From assembly GCF_900129465.1 (NCBI RefSeq), contig NZ_FSRA01000001.1, positions 1,240,001-1,304,000 on the forward strand: DNA of 64,000 nt. Reading direction: 5' to 3'. The position numbers and the translations under genes are program-made. The notes under the pieces are model-generated. The model did not search any database. It worked only from the letters and a program-made list of their open reading frames with translations, and was not told where the DNA came from. Positions 44,072 through 53,098 of this stretch are shown here, in pieces. Each line of letters opens with the position of its first letter. The stretch's first letter is position 1. This DNA comes from Chitinophaga niabensis. GTDB lineage: Bacteria > Bacteroidota > Bacteroidia > Chitinophagales > Chitinophagaceae.

Positions 44072-44349
44072 GACAGAAGGATGGTAGGAGAAAGGCCGGT
44101 TTGCTTCTTCTTTTTTATAATTTAATCTTAGCTATCGTCTCATTATCAGTTGTTTATCACTTTCCAATTTAAGTAAATGTGAAAAATTTATCCCCAAGTG
44201 TGTATAAGTAAATACTAAATATTATACGTTCTCTTTTAACTTACCAAATGATTCAGCATCATTGAATTTTACGTGTGAGTGTGACCATATCTACGTACCG
44301 TTATCCCGAAGCGGCAAGCCCCATGATGCTGATATCAACTTAATTCAAT

Positions 44350-44357
44350 TATCTTTG
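44350..44357 (+). promoter_or_regulatory. smc -7 element
   Basis: TATCTTTG matches TAnnTTTG exactly, 24 bases before the GTG start. A start of transcription near 44363 would leave a short leader that just includes the Shine-Dalgarno sequence. Confidence 0.55.
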
Positions 44358-44370
44358 GCGGCTCATAAAA

Positions 44371-44378
44371 AGGAGGTG
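44371..44378 (+). promoter_or_regulatory. Strong Shine-Dalgarno sequence for smc
   Basis: AGGAGGTG is fully complementary to the 16S anti-SD core and lies two to four bases before the GTG. Such perfect SD sequences are rare in this window. It fixes the GTG at 44381 as the start. Confidence 0.75.
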
Positions 44379-44380
44379 TT

Positions 44381-47300
44381 GTGCGTTTAAAAACACTAGA
44401 GATCAAAGGGTTTAAAAGTTTTGCGGACAAAACCGTGTTACACTTCGACGAAGGCGTAACAGGCGTTATTGGCCCTAATGGATGCGGAAAGAGTAATATC
44501 ATCGATTCTATCCGTTGGGTGATCGGAGAACATAAGATCAGTAACCTGCGTTCAGATAACCAGGCCGGCCTCGTGTTCAATGGTTCCCGTACCCGTTCCG
44601 CCAGTGGTATGGCGGAAGTAAGCCTTACGTTCGAGAACAATAAGAACGTATTGCCTACCGAATTCACCACGGTGACTGTTACCCGTAAGTTCTACAAGAA
44701 TGGAGACAGCGAATATCGTTTGAACGATGTAGTCTGCCGCCTCAAGGATATCCATAACCTCTTTATGGATACGGGGGTCAGTACAGACTCCTACGCCATC
44801 ATCGAGTTAGGGATGGTAGACGATATTATCAAGGATAAAGAGAACAGCCGCCGCCGGATGCTGGAACAGGCCGCCGGTATTTCCATCTACAAAACCCGGA
44901 AAAAGGAAGCCAAATCCAAACTGGACGCTACAGAAGGCGACCTGAACAGGATCGAGGACCTTCTTTTCGAGATCAATAACAACCTCAAGACATTGGAGAG
45001 CCAGGCCCGCAAAGCGGAACGGTTCTACGAGATCAAAAAGGAATATAAAGAGGCCAGCATTGAACTGGCCAAAGCTTCGCTGGAAGGTTTTAACAACACC
45101 TTTAAAGACCTCACAGAGCAGCAGCAGCAGGAAACAGACCGTAAGTTTGCCCTCGAAGCAGAGATCTCTACGGACGAGGCCGCTGTGGAACAGGATAAAC
45201 TGCACTTTGTAGCGAAAGAAAGGGAATTGCAGGTATTGCAGCGCTCTTTCAATGAACTCGTATCTACCATCCGCACCAAGGAGAATGATAAGAACCTCGC
45301 TTCACAACAACTGACCTACTTAAAGGAAAGGGAAAAGAGCCTGACGGACTTCCTCAATAACGCGGAAGGGCAGGCAAAAGGCCTCACGGAATCCATCGCT
45401 TTCACTGAAACGCAGGTGGCGGACGAGCAGGAAGTATTCGACTCCATGCAGGATGAACTGGAAACCCTCCACGAAATGGTGGATGAGAAGAAAGATCATT
45501 TTGCAGAGAAGAAGCTCAACCTGGAAAACCTCCGGAAAGACCAGCAGCAATGGCAGCGCCAGCAGTTTGAAGCGGAAAAGAAAGTGGCAATTGCCGATAC
45601 TTCCGTACAAAACCTTCAGCGCGGCATCCAGCAGTTACAGGAAGAAAAGACCAACCGCTTAACACAGATCCAGCAACTGGAAGAAGAGAAGAGCGGTTTG
45701 CAGGAAGTACTGGAAAACAGCAAGGATGAGCTGGAAGAAATGGTGAACTTCCAGGAAGAAACAAAAGGCAAGATCCTCGCCACACAAGGTGAGATAGAAG
45801 GCCTGCGCGACCGCCTGGTAGACGAGAACCGTAAACTGGATTCCAAAAAGAACGAATACGATCTGTTGAAATCCCTTGTGGACAGCCTGGAAGGTTATCC
45901 CGAGAGTATCAAGTTCCTCAAAAAGAACACAGACTGGAATAATAAAGCACCCATCCTCAGCGATATTTTCTTTTGCCAGGAAGCTTACCGCACCTGTATA
46001 GAAAACCTGCTGGAACCTTACCTGAACTTCTATGTGGTGAACAATGCAGAAGAAGCCATCCAGGCTATCCAACTGCTGGACCTCCATAAAAAAGGTAAAG
46101 CCAACTTCTTTATACTGGACCAGTTCAATCACCAGGCAGGTACCCTGTTTGCCCCTCCCGGCACTATTTCCGCACTGGAAGTGGTGGAGATTGACGAGAA
46201 GTATAAAGGGCTGGGTAATTACCTGCTGGGCAAAGTGTTCATTGCGAACGACCTTACTGCCATGAACTTCGCCGAACTGCCGGACCAGGATGTGCTGATC
46301 ACGGAAAAGAGCGGCCGTGTTCACCGTGGTAAATACAGCATGAATGGCGGCTCTGTAGGTTTGTTCGAAGGAAAGAAACTGGGCCGCGCCAAGAACCTGG
46401 AGAAGCTGGACCAGGAGATCAAAGACCTGGAAGCCGTTTGCAGCAGCCTTAAAGCACAATTGCAGGCTAAGCACGACCAGGTGCTGGGTTACAACAGCCA
46501 GTTGAATGAGAATAAGATCAATGCTTTAAAGGAGAAAGTGAACCAGCTGAACAATCAGCTCTTTGGTTTGCAGAACAGGATCGAGAACTTCCATCACCTG
46601 ATCGAAACCGGCAGCAAGCGCCTCACAGAAATGGAGCAGCAGCTGGAAGCCAATGAACAAAGCATTGCATCCGTAAGGGATGAACTGGATGGCCTCAATG
46701 AAAAAGTGCATAACCTGCACGACAGCATTCAGGCGGCAGACAGGGCAGCACAGGAGGCAGAGCAGCAGTTCAACCAGGCAAGCGTGCAGTTCAATAACCA
46801 GAACCTTCAACATACCCGCCAGCACAGCAAGGTGCAGGGCCTCAAACAGGAACTGGATTTCAAACGTAAACAACTGAGCGACCTGTATGTACAGGTAACA
46901 AGCAATAAAACACAACTGGAAGATACCGCAGGTAACATCGCTGCGGCTGAAGACAGGCTGGCTTCTTCAGAAGACGGACTGGTAGACCTGTTCCGCCGCC
47001 GTGAAGAAGAAGAAAAGAGCGTGAATGAAAAGGACCAGGAGTATTACAACTTCCGTAACCACCTGCAGGAACTGGAAAGCACGCTGCGTTCCAAACTGAA
47101 AACCCGCGATCTGCTGGACCAGAACCTGAACCTGATCAAAGACAAGGTGAATGAACTCAAGCTGCAACTCTCTTCCATGAAAGAAAGGCTGAGTGTAGAG
47201 TTCAAGATCAACCTGGACGAGATCCTGGACGAAGACCGTACCGGCAATCAGTCTGTGGAAGACCTGCAAAACAATGCGGAACGCCTCAAGAAAAGGCTGG

Positions 47301-47911
47301 AGAACATGGGTGAGATCAACCCTACGGCCATTGAAGCGTATACGGAAATGAAGAAACGTTACGAGTTCATCTTAGAGCAGAAGAACGACCTGGTGAACGC
47401 CAAAGAATCCTTATTGCAAACTATCCAGGAAGTGGAATCTACGGCTAACCAGAAGTTCCTGGATACCTTTAACCAGGTGAAAGAAAACTTTATCCGTGTG
47501 TTCAAAGCTTTGTTCACGGAAGAAGATCAGTGCGATATGATCCTGAACGATCCGTCCAACCTGGCTGATACCGGTATAGAGATCATCGCTAAACCGAAAG
47601 GTAAACGCCCGGCGGCCATTACTCAATTGTCCGGTGGAGAAAAAACCCTTACGGCTACCGCGCTGCTCTTCGCTATTTACCTGATCAAACCGGCACCTTT
47701 CTGTATCCTGGATGAGGTGGATGCGCCGTTGGATGATGCCAACGTAGGCAAGTTCACCAATATGATCCGCAAGTTCTCCGATAACTCCCAGTTCATTATC
47801 GTAACGCACAACAAGCAAACGATGGCTGCGGTGGATGTGATCTACGGGGTAACCATGCAGGAAGCTGGTGTGAGTAAACTGGTGCCTGTGGACTTCAGGA
47901 GCTTGAATTAA
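44381..47911 (+). CDS. smc: Chromosome segregation protein SMC
   Basis: A full-length 1176-residue SMC ATPase, which compacts and helps separate chromosomes with ScpA/ScpB. The order is Walker A (GPNGCGKSN, about 31-39) in an N-terminal head opening with RLKTLEIKGFKSFADKT, a long coiled coil, a hinge (about 500-660, with GYPESIKFLKKN and ILSDIFFC), the returning coiled coil, and a C-terminal head with the LSGGEKTLTATALLFAI signature, Walker B CILDEVDAPLDDAN and FIIVTHNKQTM. The start is GTG. scpA and scpB are not adjacent. It is a single-gene unit ended by a good terminator. Confidence 0.96.
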   Translation: MRLKTLEIKGFKSFADKTVLHFDEGVTGVIGPNGCGKSNIIDSIRWVIGEHKISNLRSDNQAGLVFNGSRTRSASGMAEVSLTFENNKNVLPTEFTTVTVTRKFYKNGDSEYRLNDVVCRLKDIHNLFMDTGVSTDSYAIIELGMVDDIIKDKENSRRRMLEQAAGISIYKTRKKEAKSKLDATEGDLNRIEDLLFEINNNLKTLESQARKAERFYEIKKEYKEASIELAKASLEGFNNTFKDLTEQQQQETDRKFALEAEISTDEAAVEQDKLHFVAKERELQVLQRSFNELVSTIRTKENDKNLASQQLTYLKEREKSLTDFLNNAEGQAKGLTESIAFTETQVADEQEVFDSMQDELETLHEMVDEKKDHFAEKKLNLENLRKDQQQWQRQQFEAEKKVAIADTSVQNLQRGIQQLQEEKTNRLTQIQQLEEEKSGLQEVLENSKDELEEMVNFQEETKGKILATQGEIEGLRDRLVDENRKLDSKKNEYDLLKSLVDSLEGYPESIKFLKKNTDWNNKAPILSDIFFCQEAYRTCIENLLEPYLNFYVVNNAEEAIQAIQLLDLHKKGKANFFILDQFNHQAGTLFAPPGTISALEVVEIDEKYKGLGNYLLGKVFIANDLTAMNFAELPDQDVLITEKSGRVHRGKYSMNGGSVGLFEGKKLGRAKNLEKLDQEIKDLEAVCSSLKAQLQAKHDQVLGYNSQLNENKINALKEKVNQLNNQLFGLQNRIENFHHLIETGSKRLTEMEQQLEANEQSIASVRDELDGLNEKVHNLHDSIQAADRAAQEAEQQFNQASVQFNNQNLQHTRQHSKVQGLKQELDFKRKQLSDLYVQVTSNKTQLEDTAGNIAAAEDRLASSEDGLVDLFRRREEEEKSVNEKDQEYYNFRNHLQELESTLRSKLKTRDLLDQNLNLIKDKVNELKLQLSSMKERLSVEFKINLDEILDEDRTGNQSVEDLQNNAERLKKRLENMGEINPTAIEAYTEMKKRYEFILEQKNDLVNAKESLLQTIQEVESTANQKFLDTFNQVKENFIRVFKALFTEEDQCDMILNDPSNLADTGIEIIAKPKGKRPAAITQLSGGEKTLTATALLFAIYLIKPAPFCILDEVDAPLDDANVGKFTNMIRKFSDNSQFIIVTHNKQTMAAVDVIYGVTMQEAGVSKLVPVDFRSLN

Positions 47912-47932
47912 GATCTTCATCAAATTTTATAT

Positions 47933-47964
47933 AGGTGTGCTGTTAAAACAGTACACCTTTTTTT
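47933..47964 (+). terminator. Terminator after smc
   Basis: AGGTGTGCTGTT pairs with AACAGTACACCT with one G-T pair, then eight T. It separates smc from the MFS gene. Confidence 0.9.
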
Positions 47965-48006
47965 ATGGTACAATGATTGCCCCTTAACCTCGAAAAAATA
48001 GTTGTA

Positions 48007-49470
48007 ATGGATCTGAAGCCAAGTCAGTCACTTACAGAAACAGACGTAAGCAGGGGGTTAAAACTGGTAATAGGAGATGGGCTGGCTTCCGAAGCCATGA
48101 CCACCTTAACAGGCGGTGCTTTTGTTGTGGCCATGGCCATTCTGCTGGGTGCCAACAACCTGCAGCTGGGGTTGATAGCTGCATTACCCACCCTGGTGAA
48201 CCTGTTCCAGCTGATCTCTATCTGGCTGGTACGGCGGTTTAATAACCGCCGCATTGTAACGGTGACCTGTGCTTTCCTGGCCCGCTTTCCCCTCATCATC
48301 ATTGGCATATTTCCGCTGCTTTGGCCGGAATGGACCACCATAGAACTGATCATCCCCATTCTTTTCTTCTATTATTTTTCCGGTGCTATTGCCGGCGCCA
48401 GCTGGAATTCGTGGATGAAAGACCTGGTGCCGGGTAACCAGCTGGGGGCTTATTTTGCCAAACGCAGCAGTTATATGCAAACGCTGAATGCCGTGCTAAG
48501 CCTGTTGCTGGCATTGGGGATTGACTATATCCGCGATCATCAGCCATCGATGGAACTCAACGTATACGGCTGGATGTTCATTGCAGCAGGTATCTTTGGG
48601 CTTTGCGGCGCCATCTTCCTTTCCAAAACGCCGGAACCACAGGTATACATGACCAAGGAGAATATCTTCCGCTTATTACGTGGCCCCCTGAAGGACAGTA
48701 ATTTCAGGCGCCTGCTGATCTTTAATTCTGCCTGGGTGTTTGCGGTGAACATTGCGGCGCCCTTCTTTACTGTTTTTATGATGAAGAGCATGGGGCTGGG
48801 GCTTTCTTATATCATTGGCCTCACTATCCTCAGCCAGGTGTCCAGCATCCTGACTATCAGGCTCTGGGGTATGTTTGCAGACCGGTACAGTAATAAAACC
48901 ATTATTGCCATTGGCGCGCCCCTGTATATCCTGTGCCTGGTGGGTTGGTGTTTTGTGGGTATTTACTCACAGCTATGGCCTAACCTGGTATTGCTTACCT
49001 GCATTCATATCGTAATGGGTTTTGCCAATGCAGGCATCAACCTGTCCCTCACTAATATAGGCCTGAAGCTGGCACCGCAATCGGACGCGATCTATTACCT
49101 TGCCACAAAGAATATTGTTACGGCGGTGTTCTCTTCGCTGGCACCACTGGCAGGTGGATATCTTGCGGATTATTTCACCGGCCGCCACCTGAAGATAGAT
49201 GCAGAGTGGGGAAGCCCTAACTGGACGAAAGCCTTTCATCTTGTAGAGCTGCATGAATGGAACTTCCTCTTTGCTTTCGGGGCTTTACTGGCATTGATAG
49301 CGGTGAACCGTTTATCCAGGGTGAAAGAAACGGGAGAGGTGGAAAAGGACATGGTGGTAAGGATCATGCGCAGTACCATCCGGCATAACCTCAAGCAAAG
49401 CTTCCTGATAGGCAACCTGATGACAGGGTATTCAACCATTAAGAATGTGTTCCGGCGTAAGTTTTTTTAA
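48007..49470 (+). CDS. MFS transporter
   Basis: A 487-residue carrier with about 12 membrane segments. The N-terminus carries LKLVIGDGLASEAMTTLTGGAFVVAMAILLGANN, and motif A is replaced by LISIWLVRRFNNRRIVTVTCAF; the second half has LRLWGMFADRYSNKT. It belongs to a branch found in many bacteria and annotated only as MFS transporter, so the substrate is unknown. The ATG at 48007 is preferred to a TTG at 47977. The 3' end of the gene has been copied into the following tandem repeat. Confidence 0.85.
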   Translation: MDLKPSQSLTETDVSRGLKLVIGDGLASEAMTTLTGGAFVVAMAILLGANNLQLGLIAALPTLVNLFQLISIWLVRRFNNRRIVTVTCAFLARFPLIIIGIFPLLWPEWTTIELIIPILFFYYFSGAIAGASWNSWMKDLVPGNQLGAYFAKRSSYMQTLNAVLSLLLALGIDYIRDHQPSMELNVYGWMFIAAGIFGLCGAIFLSKTPEPQVYMTKENIFRLLRGPLKDSNFRRLLIFNSAWVFAVNIAAPFFTVFMMKSMGLGLSYIIGLTILSQVSSILTIRLWGMFADRYSNKTIIAIGAPLYILCLVGWCFVGIYSQLWPNLVLLTCIHIVMGFANAGINLSLTNIGLKLAPQSDAIYYLATKNIVTAVFSSLAPLAGGYLADYFTGRHLKIDAEWGSPNWTKAFHLVELHEWNFLFAFGALLALIAVNRLSRVKETGEVEKDMVVRIMRSTIRHNLKQSFLIGNLMTGYSTIKNVFRRKFF

Positions 49471-49654
49471 GGAGCTTTCATTTTTCAGGTGCAGGGTTTA
49501 AAAAATACCCCGCCGTACTTTGAGCCCCAGGTTTTTGATGGATGGATTTGAACCATTAAGAATGTGTTCCGGGAGCTTTCATCTTTCAGGTGCAGGTTTT
49601 AAAAAACACCCCACCCGTACATTCAGCCCAAGGTTTTTTGATGGATGGATTTGA
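49434..49654 (+). repeat. Tandem duplication of about 110 bases including the 3' end of the MFS gene
   Basis: Copy 1 (49434-49550) starts inside the MFS coding sequence at AACCATTAAGAATGTGTTCC and continues past the stop through GGAGCTTTCAT, TTCAGGTGCAGG and TTTTTGATGGATGGATTTG. Copy 2 (49551-49654) repeats all of these in the same order but lacks the 13 or so bases around the stop codon. Both copies carry a TTTAAAAAA(C/T)ACCCC element similar to the one after bshC. Confidence 0.85.
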
Positions 49655-49700
49655 ATATTAGCGGAAGCGCAGTATTTTGGGAGTTATATCTTTTTGGGCT

Positions 49701-51974
49701 ATGACGAGTAAATTGATCGGATGTGCTTTAGCAGGGCTTATGTTTATGTCTTGTGGTAATGAGGGGAAATCCCCCAAAGCTGATTCCATTGCCATGCGGC
49801 AGCAATATGGGGAATCCCCGGTGCTGACGGCAGAACAATCCCTCCAACATTTAAAAGCAGAAGACGGGTTCAGTGTTCAGCTGGTAGCGGCGGAACCGCA
49901 GGTAATTGTACCCGTGGCGATGACCTTTGACGAAAAGGGGCGCCTCTGGGTAGCGGAGATGACGGGTTATATGCCCGATACTTCAGGTACCGGCGAAAAT
50001 GCCATGAATGGCAAGATCGTGATCCTGGAAGACGCAACAGGAGACGGCGTTATAGATAAACGCACGGTATTCCTGGATTCCCTGGTATTACCCCGTGCCT
50101 TGTGTATCATAGAGAACGGTCTCCTCGTAGCAGAACCTCCCCGGCTCTGGTACGTAGAAATAAACGGCGATAAAGCCGGCAAACGTACCCTTGTAGATTC
50201 AGCCTATACAGAAGGTGGAAATGTGGAACATCAACCCAATGGCCTTTTGCGGGCCATGGACAACTGGATCTACAATGCCAAATCCAATAAAAGGTACCGG
50301 AAAGAAGGTAACCGCTGGTTGAAAGAGGATACTCATTTCCGTGGCCAGTGGGGTATTTCACAGGATAATTACGGACGCCTGTTCTATAACAACAACTCAG
50401 AGAACCTCCTGGGAGATTATTTCTCGCCGGGGCTGGGAAGCGCCAATCCAAACCAGCGCAACGTAAAAGGATATGATGAGAACATTGTGCCGGATAACCG
50501 GGTGTTCCCTGCCAGGCCAACACCCGGTGTGAACCGTGGTTATATGAAAAAAGTGCTGGACGATAGCCTCCGCCTGATCAACTTCACTGCAGCCTGCGGG
50601 CCGCTGATCTACCGGGGAGGACTATACGGCGCGGCATATGAAGGCAATGCTTTTGTAGCAGAACCTTCTGCCAACCTGGTGAAAAGGGACCTCCTGGAAG
50701 ACAGCGGTTACCAGGTAAAAGGAAAGCTGGCTTATACCGGCCGCGAATTCCTGGCCAGTACAGATGAACGCTTCCGCCCTGTAAACCTGCACCTGGGGCC
50801 TGATGGCGCGATCTACGTGCTGGATATGTACCGTGGCATCATCCAGCATAAAACCTATCTCACCCCTTATCTCAAAAATGAAATTAATACCCGCAGCCTC
50901 ACACAGCCATTGAACTGCGGCCGCATTTACCGGGTATTACCCAATGGTGCAAAACCAATGCCGTTCAAACTTACAGCAGATCCTGCACAACTCGTTGCAG
51001 CGCTGGATAATACAAACGGATGGGTCCGTGATAAAGCACAACAAATGCTGGTGGACGGAAAATATGCATCCGCCATTCCACTGTTAAGACAGCGCCTGGC
51101 AGATACAACTAAACCAATAGGCCTGATCCACACGCTATGGACGCTGGAAGGCCTGCATGCTTTGAACATCACGGATGTAAAACCATTGACCAGGCAGAAG
51201 GATGTAATGATCAGAACGCAGGCCCTGTGGACCTTACCTTCCATTATTAATAGCAGTAATAAAGCAGCCGTTGCAGATATACTGACCGGTTTTTTAATTG
51301 ATCAGCAATTGGCGCCTTCAGCTGCGCTAGTGCTGCCTGCTTTGAAAAAAGTGGACCCATCCATGGCCAAACGTTTATCACCGGCATTCTTCTACGGTTT
51401 CCCGAAAGATGTGTTTGTGGCAGATGCATTGATCAGTAATGCAAAAGACCAGGAAGCAGCTTTACTGGATGAAGTGATAGCCTGGAACCCCGATACCAAC
51501 CTGGTGATCCGCCGTCATCTGCAGAAAGTATTAACAGACATCTCCAACCGCCGGAAAGCCAGCCAGGGCGATGTACTGGCCAAAGAATTCCCGCGTGGCA
51601 ACCTGATCTTCAAAACAGTTTGCCAAACCTGCCATGGTGCAGATGGAGAAGGTATCCAATCCCTTGCGCCACCTTTGAACCATTCAGAGCTTGTAACCGG
51701 CAAAAAGGAAAGACTGATCGCGATCGTATTATATGGATTGACCGGACCGGTGGAAGTGAACGGCAAGATCTACAAAGCACCCGAATACAATGCAGATATG
51801 CCGGGTATTGGCAGTAACGATGAGTTTTCTGACGGGGATATTGCACAGCTTATGAGCTTTATCCGCAACGCCTGGGGCAATAAAGCGGAGAAGGTAACGG
51901 AGAAGGATATACTAAGTGTGAGAGAGAAATATAAAGGCAGGCAAAAATCTTTCACCATGGAAGAATTTAAATAA
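49701..51974 (+). CDS. Lipoprotein with dehydrogenase-type propeller, HEAT-like region and cytochrome c (PVC-type)
   Basis: A 757-residue lipoprotein with lipobox FMSC (Cys18) of the family called PVC-type heme-binding or membrane-bound dehydrogenase. It has a six-bladed propeller (about 40-400, with MTFDEKGRLWVAEMTGYMPDT, HLGPDGAIYVLDMYRG), a helical HEAT-like region (about 430-620) and a cytochrome c domain with the heme motif CQTCH and a distal methionine candidate in NADMPGIGSN. It would oxidise a sugar or alcohol at the outer face and pass electrons through heme. ATG 49701 is chosen since the TTG at 49677 does not give a lipoprotein signal. A shared hairpin follows. Confidence 0.83.
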   Translation: MTSKLIGCALAGLMFMSCGNEGKSPKADSIAMRQQYGESPVLTAEQSLQHLKAEDGFSVQLVAAEPQVIVPVAMTFDEKGRLWVAEMTGYMPDTSGTGENAMNGKIVILEDATGDGVIDKRTVFLDSLVLPRALCIIENGLLVAEPPRLWYVEINGDKAGKRTLVDSAYTEGGNVEHQPNGLLRAMDNWIYNAKSNKRYRKEGNRWLKEDTHFRGQWGISQDNYGRLFYNNNSENLLGDYFSPGLGSANPNQRNVKGYDENIVPDNRVFPARPTPGVNRGYMKKVLDDSLRLINFTAACGPLIYRGGLYGAAYEGNAFVAEPSANLVKRDLLEDSGYQVKGKLAYTGREFLASTDERFRPVNLHLGPDGAIYVLDMYRGIIQHKTYLTPYLKNEINTRSLTQPLNCGRIYRVLPNGAKPMPFKLTADPAQLVAALDNTNGWVRDKAQQMLVDGKYASAIPLLRQRLADTTKPIGLIHTLWTLEGLHALNITDVKPLTRQKDVMIRTQALWTLPSIINSSNKAAVADILTGFLIDQQLAPSAALVLPALKKVDPSMAKRLSPAFFYGFPKDVFVADALISNAKDQEAALLDEVIAWNPDTNLVIRRHLQKVLTDISNRRKASQGDVLAKEFPRGNLIFKTVCQTCHGADGEGIQSLAPPLNHSELVTGKKERLIAIVLYGLTGPVEVNGKIYKAPEYNADMPGIGSNDEFSDGDIAQLMSFIRNAWGNKAEKVTEKDILSVREKYKGRQKSFTMEEFK

Positions 51975-52005
51975 AAAAAACCGGTACTGGCTGAACAGTA
52001 CCGGT
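51973..52005 (-). terminator. Terminator of the minus-strand lipoprotein operon
   Basis: ACCGGTACTG (51980-51989) pairs perfectly with CAGTACCGGT (51996-52005). On the minus strand the stem runs into eight T; on the plus strand no T run follows, so it mainly serves the minus-strand operon. Confidence 0.82.
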
Positions 52006-52027
52006 ACATACTCCCACAGTACCACGC

Positions 52028-53098
52028 CTACTTTGAATTCATTTGATTGATCAACGCGAGCAGCGCAGTTTCTGAAACTTCCTGCGGATCAAATGTTACA
52101 CCTGTATAAGTTTTGCCTGCCAGGGGCGCCGCAATGGTTACATCCTTCATCTCTGCATAGAACTTGCCATTCACTGCACTGATAGCCAGGAAAGTACCTT
52201 CCAGCCCGATGGGGATAGATGTCTGATAACTGTGAAATCCTTTTTTGCCAACCGGTGCATTCAGGATCACATTGTATAATTTAACGAGTGAGTTTTCATT
52301 CTTCGGTTTAAAGAACAGCATACTGGGTTGTTCACCACCATAAGCATTACCGGTTTCCTCATTGAAGTTATTAGCGAAGTAACCCATTACCGTAGTTTTA
52401 ACGCCGGGAATACTATAGAGTACATCACAGTTGCGCCAGTTCAGTAAAGAATCCAGTTTGAAATCCAGTGTACCGGTGGTGCCGTTGAACAAGGCATAAC
52501 CGTTCGCCTGCGTCCATTGGATCCCCCTGTTAATGCTGTATTGTTGCGTGATGGTTACGGTAGTATTCTCATGATCATAACCCGTGGATGTGTAAGTAAC
52601 CAGGGAATCTCCATCCCATAAAGGCATTTCCCTGATCTGTGCTGCCGGTTTAGCGATAACCTGCACCAGTACAGTGGAGTCCTTCTTCAATTGCAATTGG
52701 TTATTATTCTGAGAAGCTTTTACAAAGAATTCCCCGTAGGAAACGAGGATGCCGCCATCTGTAGTAGTGGAGGGTTTGTTACCCAGGATCATTTCACTCA
52801 CTTTGGTGATCTCTTTTACATCTACCACCACGTTACCGGTAACTACCTGACCGGCAGCGTTCACAAATGCGCCGGCGGGTATTTTATACCTGGTGCCTTT
52901 GGCGGTACTGATCACGCCGCCTGTGGTAGCGTCCACGGTAAAGCGTTCAACAGCAGGGCCGTTTTTGGCAAAGAATTCGGTGATTAAGGCAGCATCCCTG
53001 TTCTGCGGCGTTTCGGGCGCATCGCTTTTGTTACAGGAAATAATGCTAAGTGCTGCAATCGCGGAGAGGAACAGTGGTTTTAAGGATAATGTTTTCAT
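52028..53098 (-). CDS. Lipoprotein of unknown function
   Basis: A 356-residue lipoprotein with lipobox ALSIISC (Cys22). A beta-rich domain carries GTRYKIPAGAFVNAAGQVVTG and VVVDVKEITKVSEMIL with GGILVSYGEFFVKAS, a pattern common in Bacteroidota secreted proteins with ZU5-like or carboxypeptidase-regulatory-like folds. The rest (about 170-350) is all-beta with no named domain. It overlaps the GT87 gene by four bases (ATGA), so the two are translation-coupled. Function unknown. Confidence 0.75.
   Translation of the reverse strand: MKTLSLKPLFLSAIAALSIISCNKSDAPETPQNRDAALITEFFAKNGPAVERFTVDATTGGVISTAKGTRYKIPAGAFVNAAGQVVTGNVVVDVKEITKVSEMILGNKPSTTTDGGILVSYGEFFVKASQNNNQLQLKKDSTVLVQVIAKPAAQIREMPLWDGDSLVTYTSTGYDHENTTVTITQQYSINRGIQWTQANGYALFNGTTGTLDFKLDSLLNWRNCDVLYSIPGVKTTVMGYFANNFNEETGNAYGGEQPSMLFFKPKNENSLVKLYNVILNAPVGKKGFHSYQTSIPIGLEGTFLAISAVNGKFYAEMKDVTIAAPLAGKTYTGVTFDPQEVSETALLALINQMNSK

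Larger units (their letters stand above)
43847..44380. other. 534-base structured intergenic region upstream of smc
   Basis: This gap between divergent genes holds no open frame that looks coding. In order it has TTATCCACC (43890-43898, one base from a DnaA box), ATACTATCAG twice (43911-43920 and 43972-43981), CTGCTGACA twice ten bases apart (43923-43931, 43933-43941), the long inverted repeat at 43995-44071, TTATCCCCA (44188-44196), the palindrome AATGAT-TCAGC-ATCATT (44247-44263), a partial copy ATGATGCTGA (44323-44332), and the smc promoter and ribosome-binding site. Confidence 0.7.

Noticed and set aside
43890..44196. Chromosome replication origin (two DnaA-box-like 9-mers)
   Set aside because: Both boxes have a mismatch, there are only two, and no dnaA, dnaN or rpmH is near; kept only as a low-interest note.
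45659..46474. 271-residue open frame antisense to smc
   Set aside because: Reverse frame of the SMC coiled coil and hinge; composition (Phe, Leu, Gln, Val) is that expected from an antisense copy.
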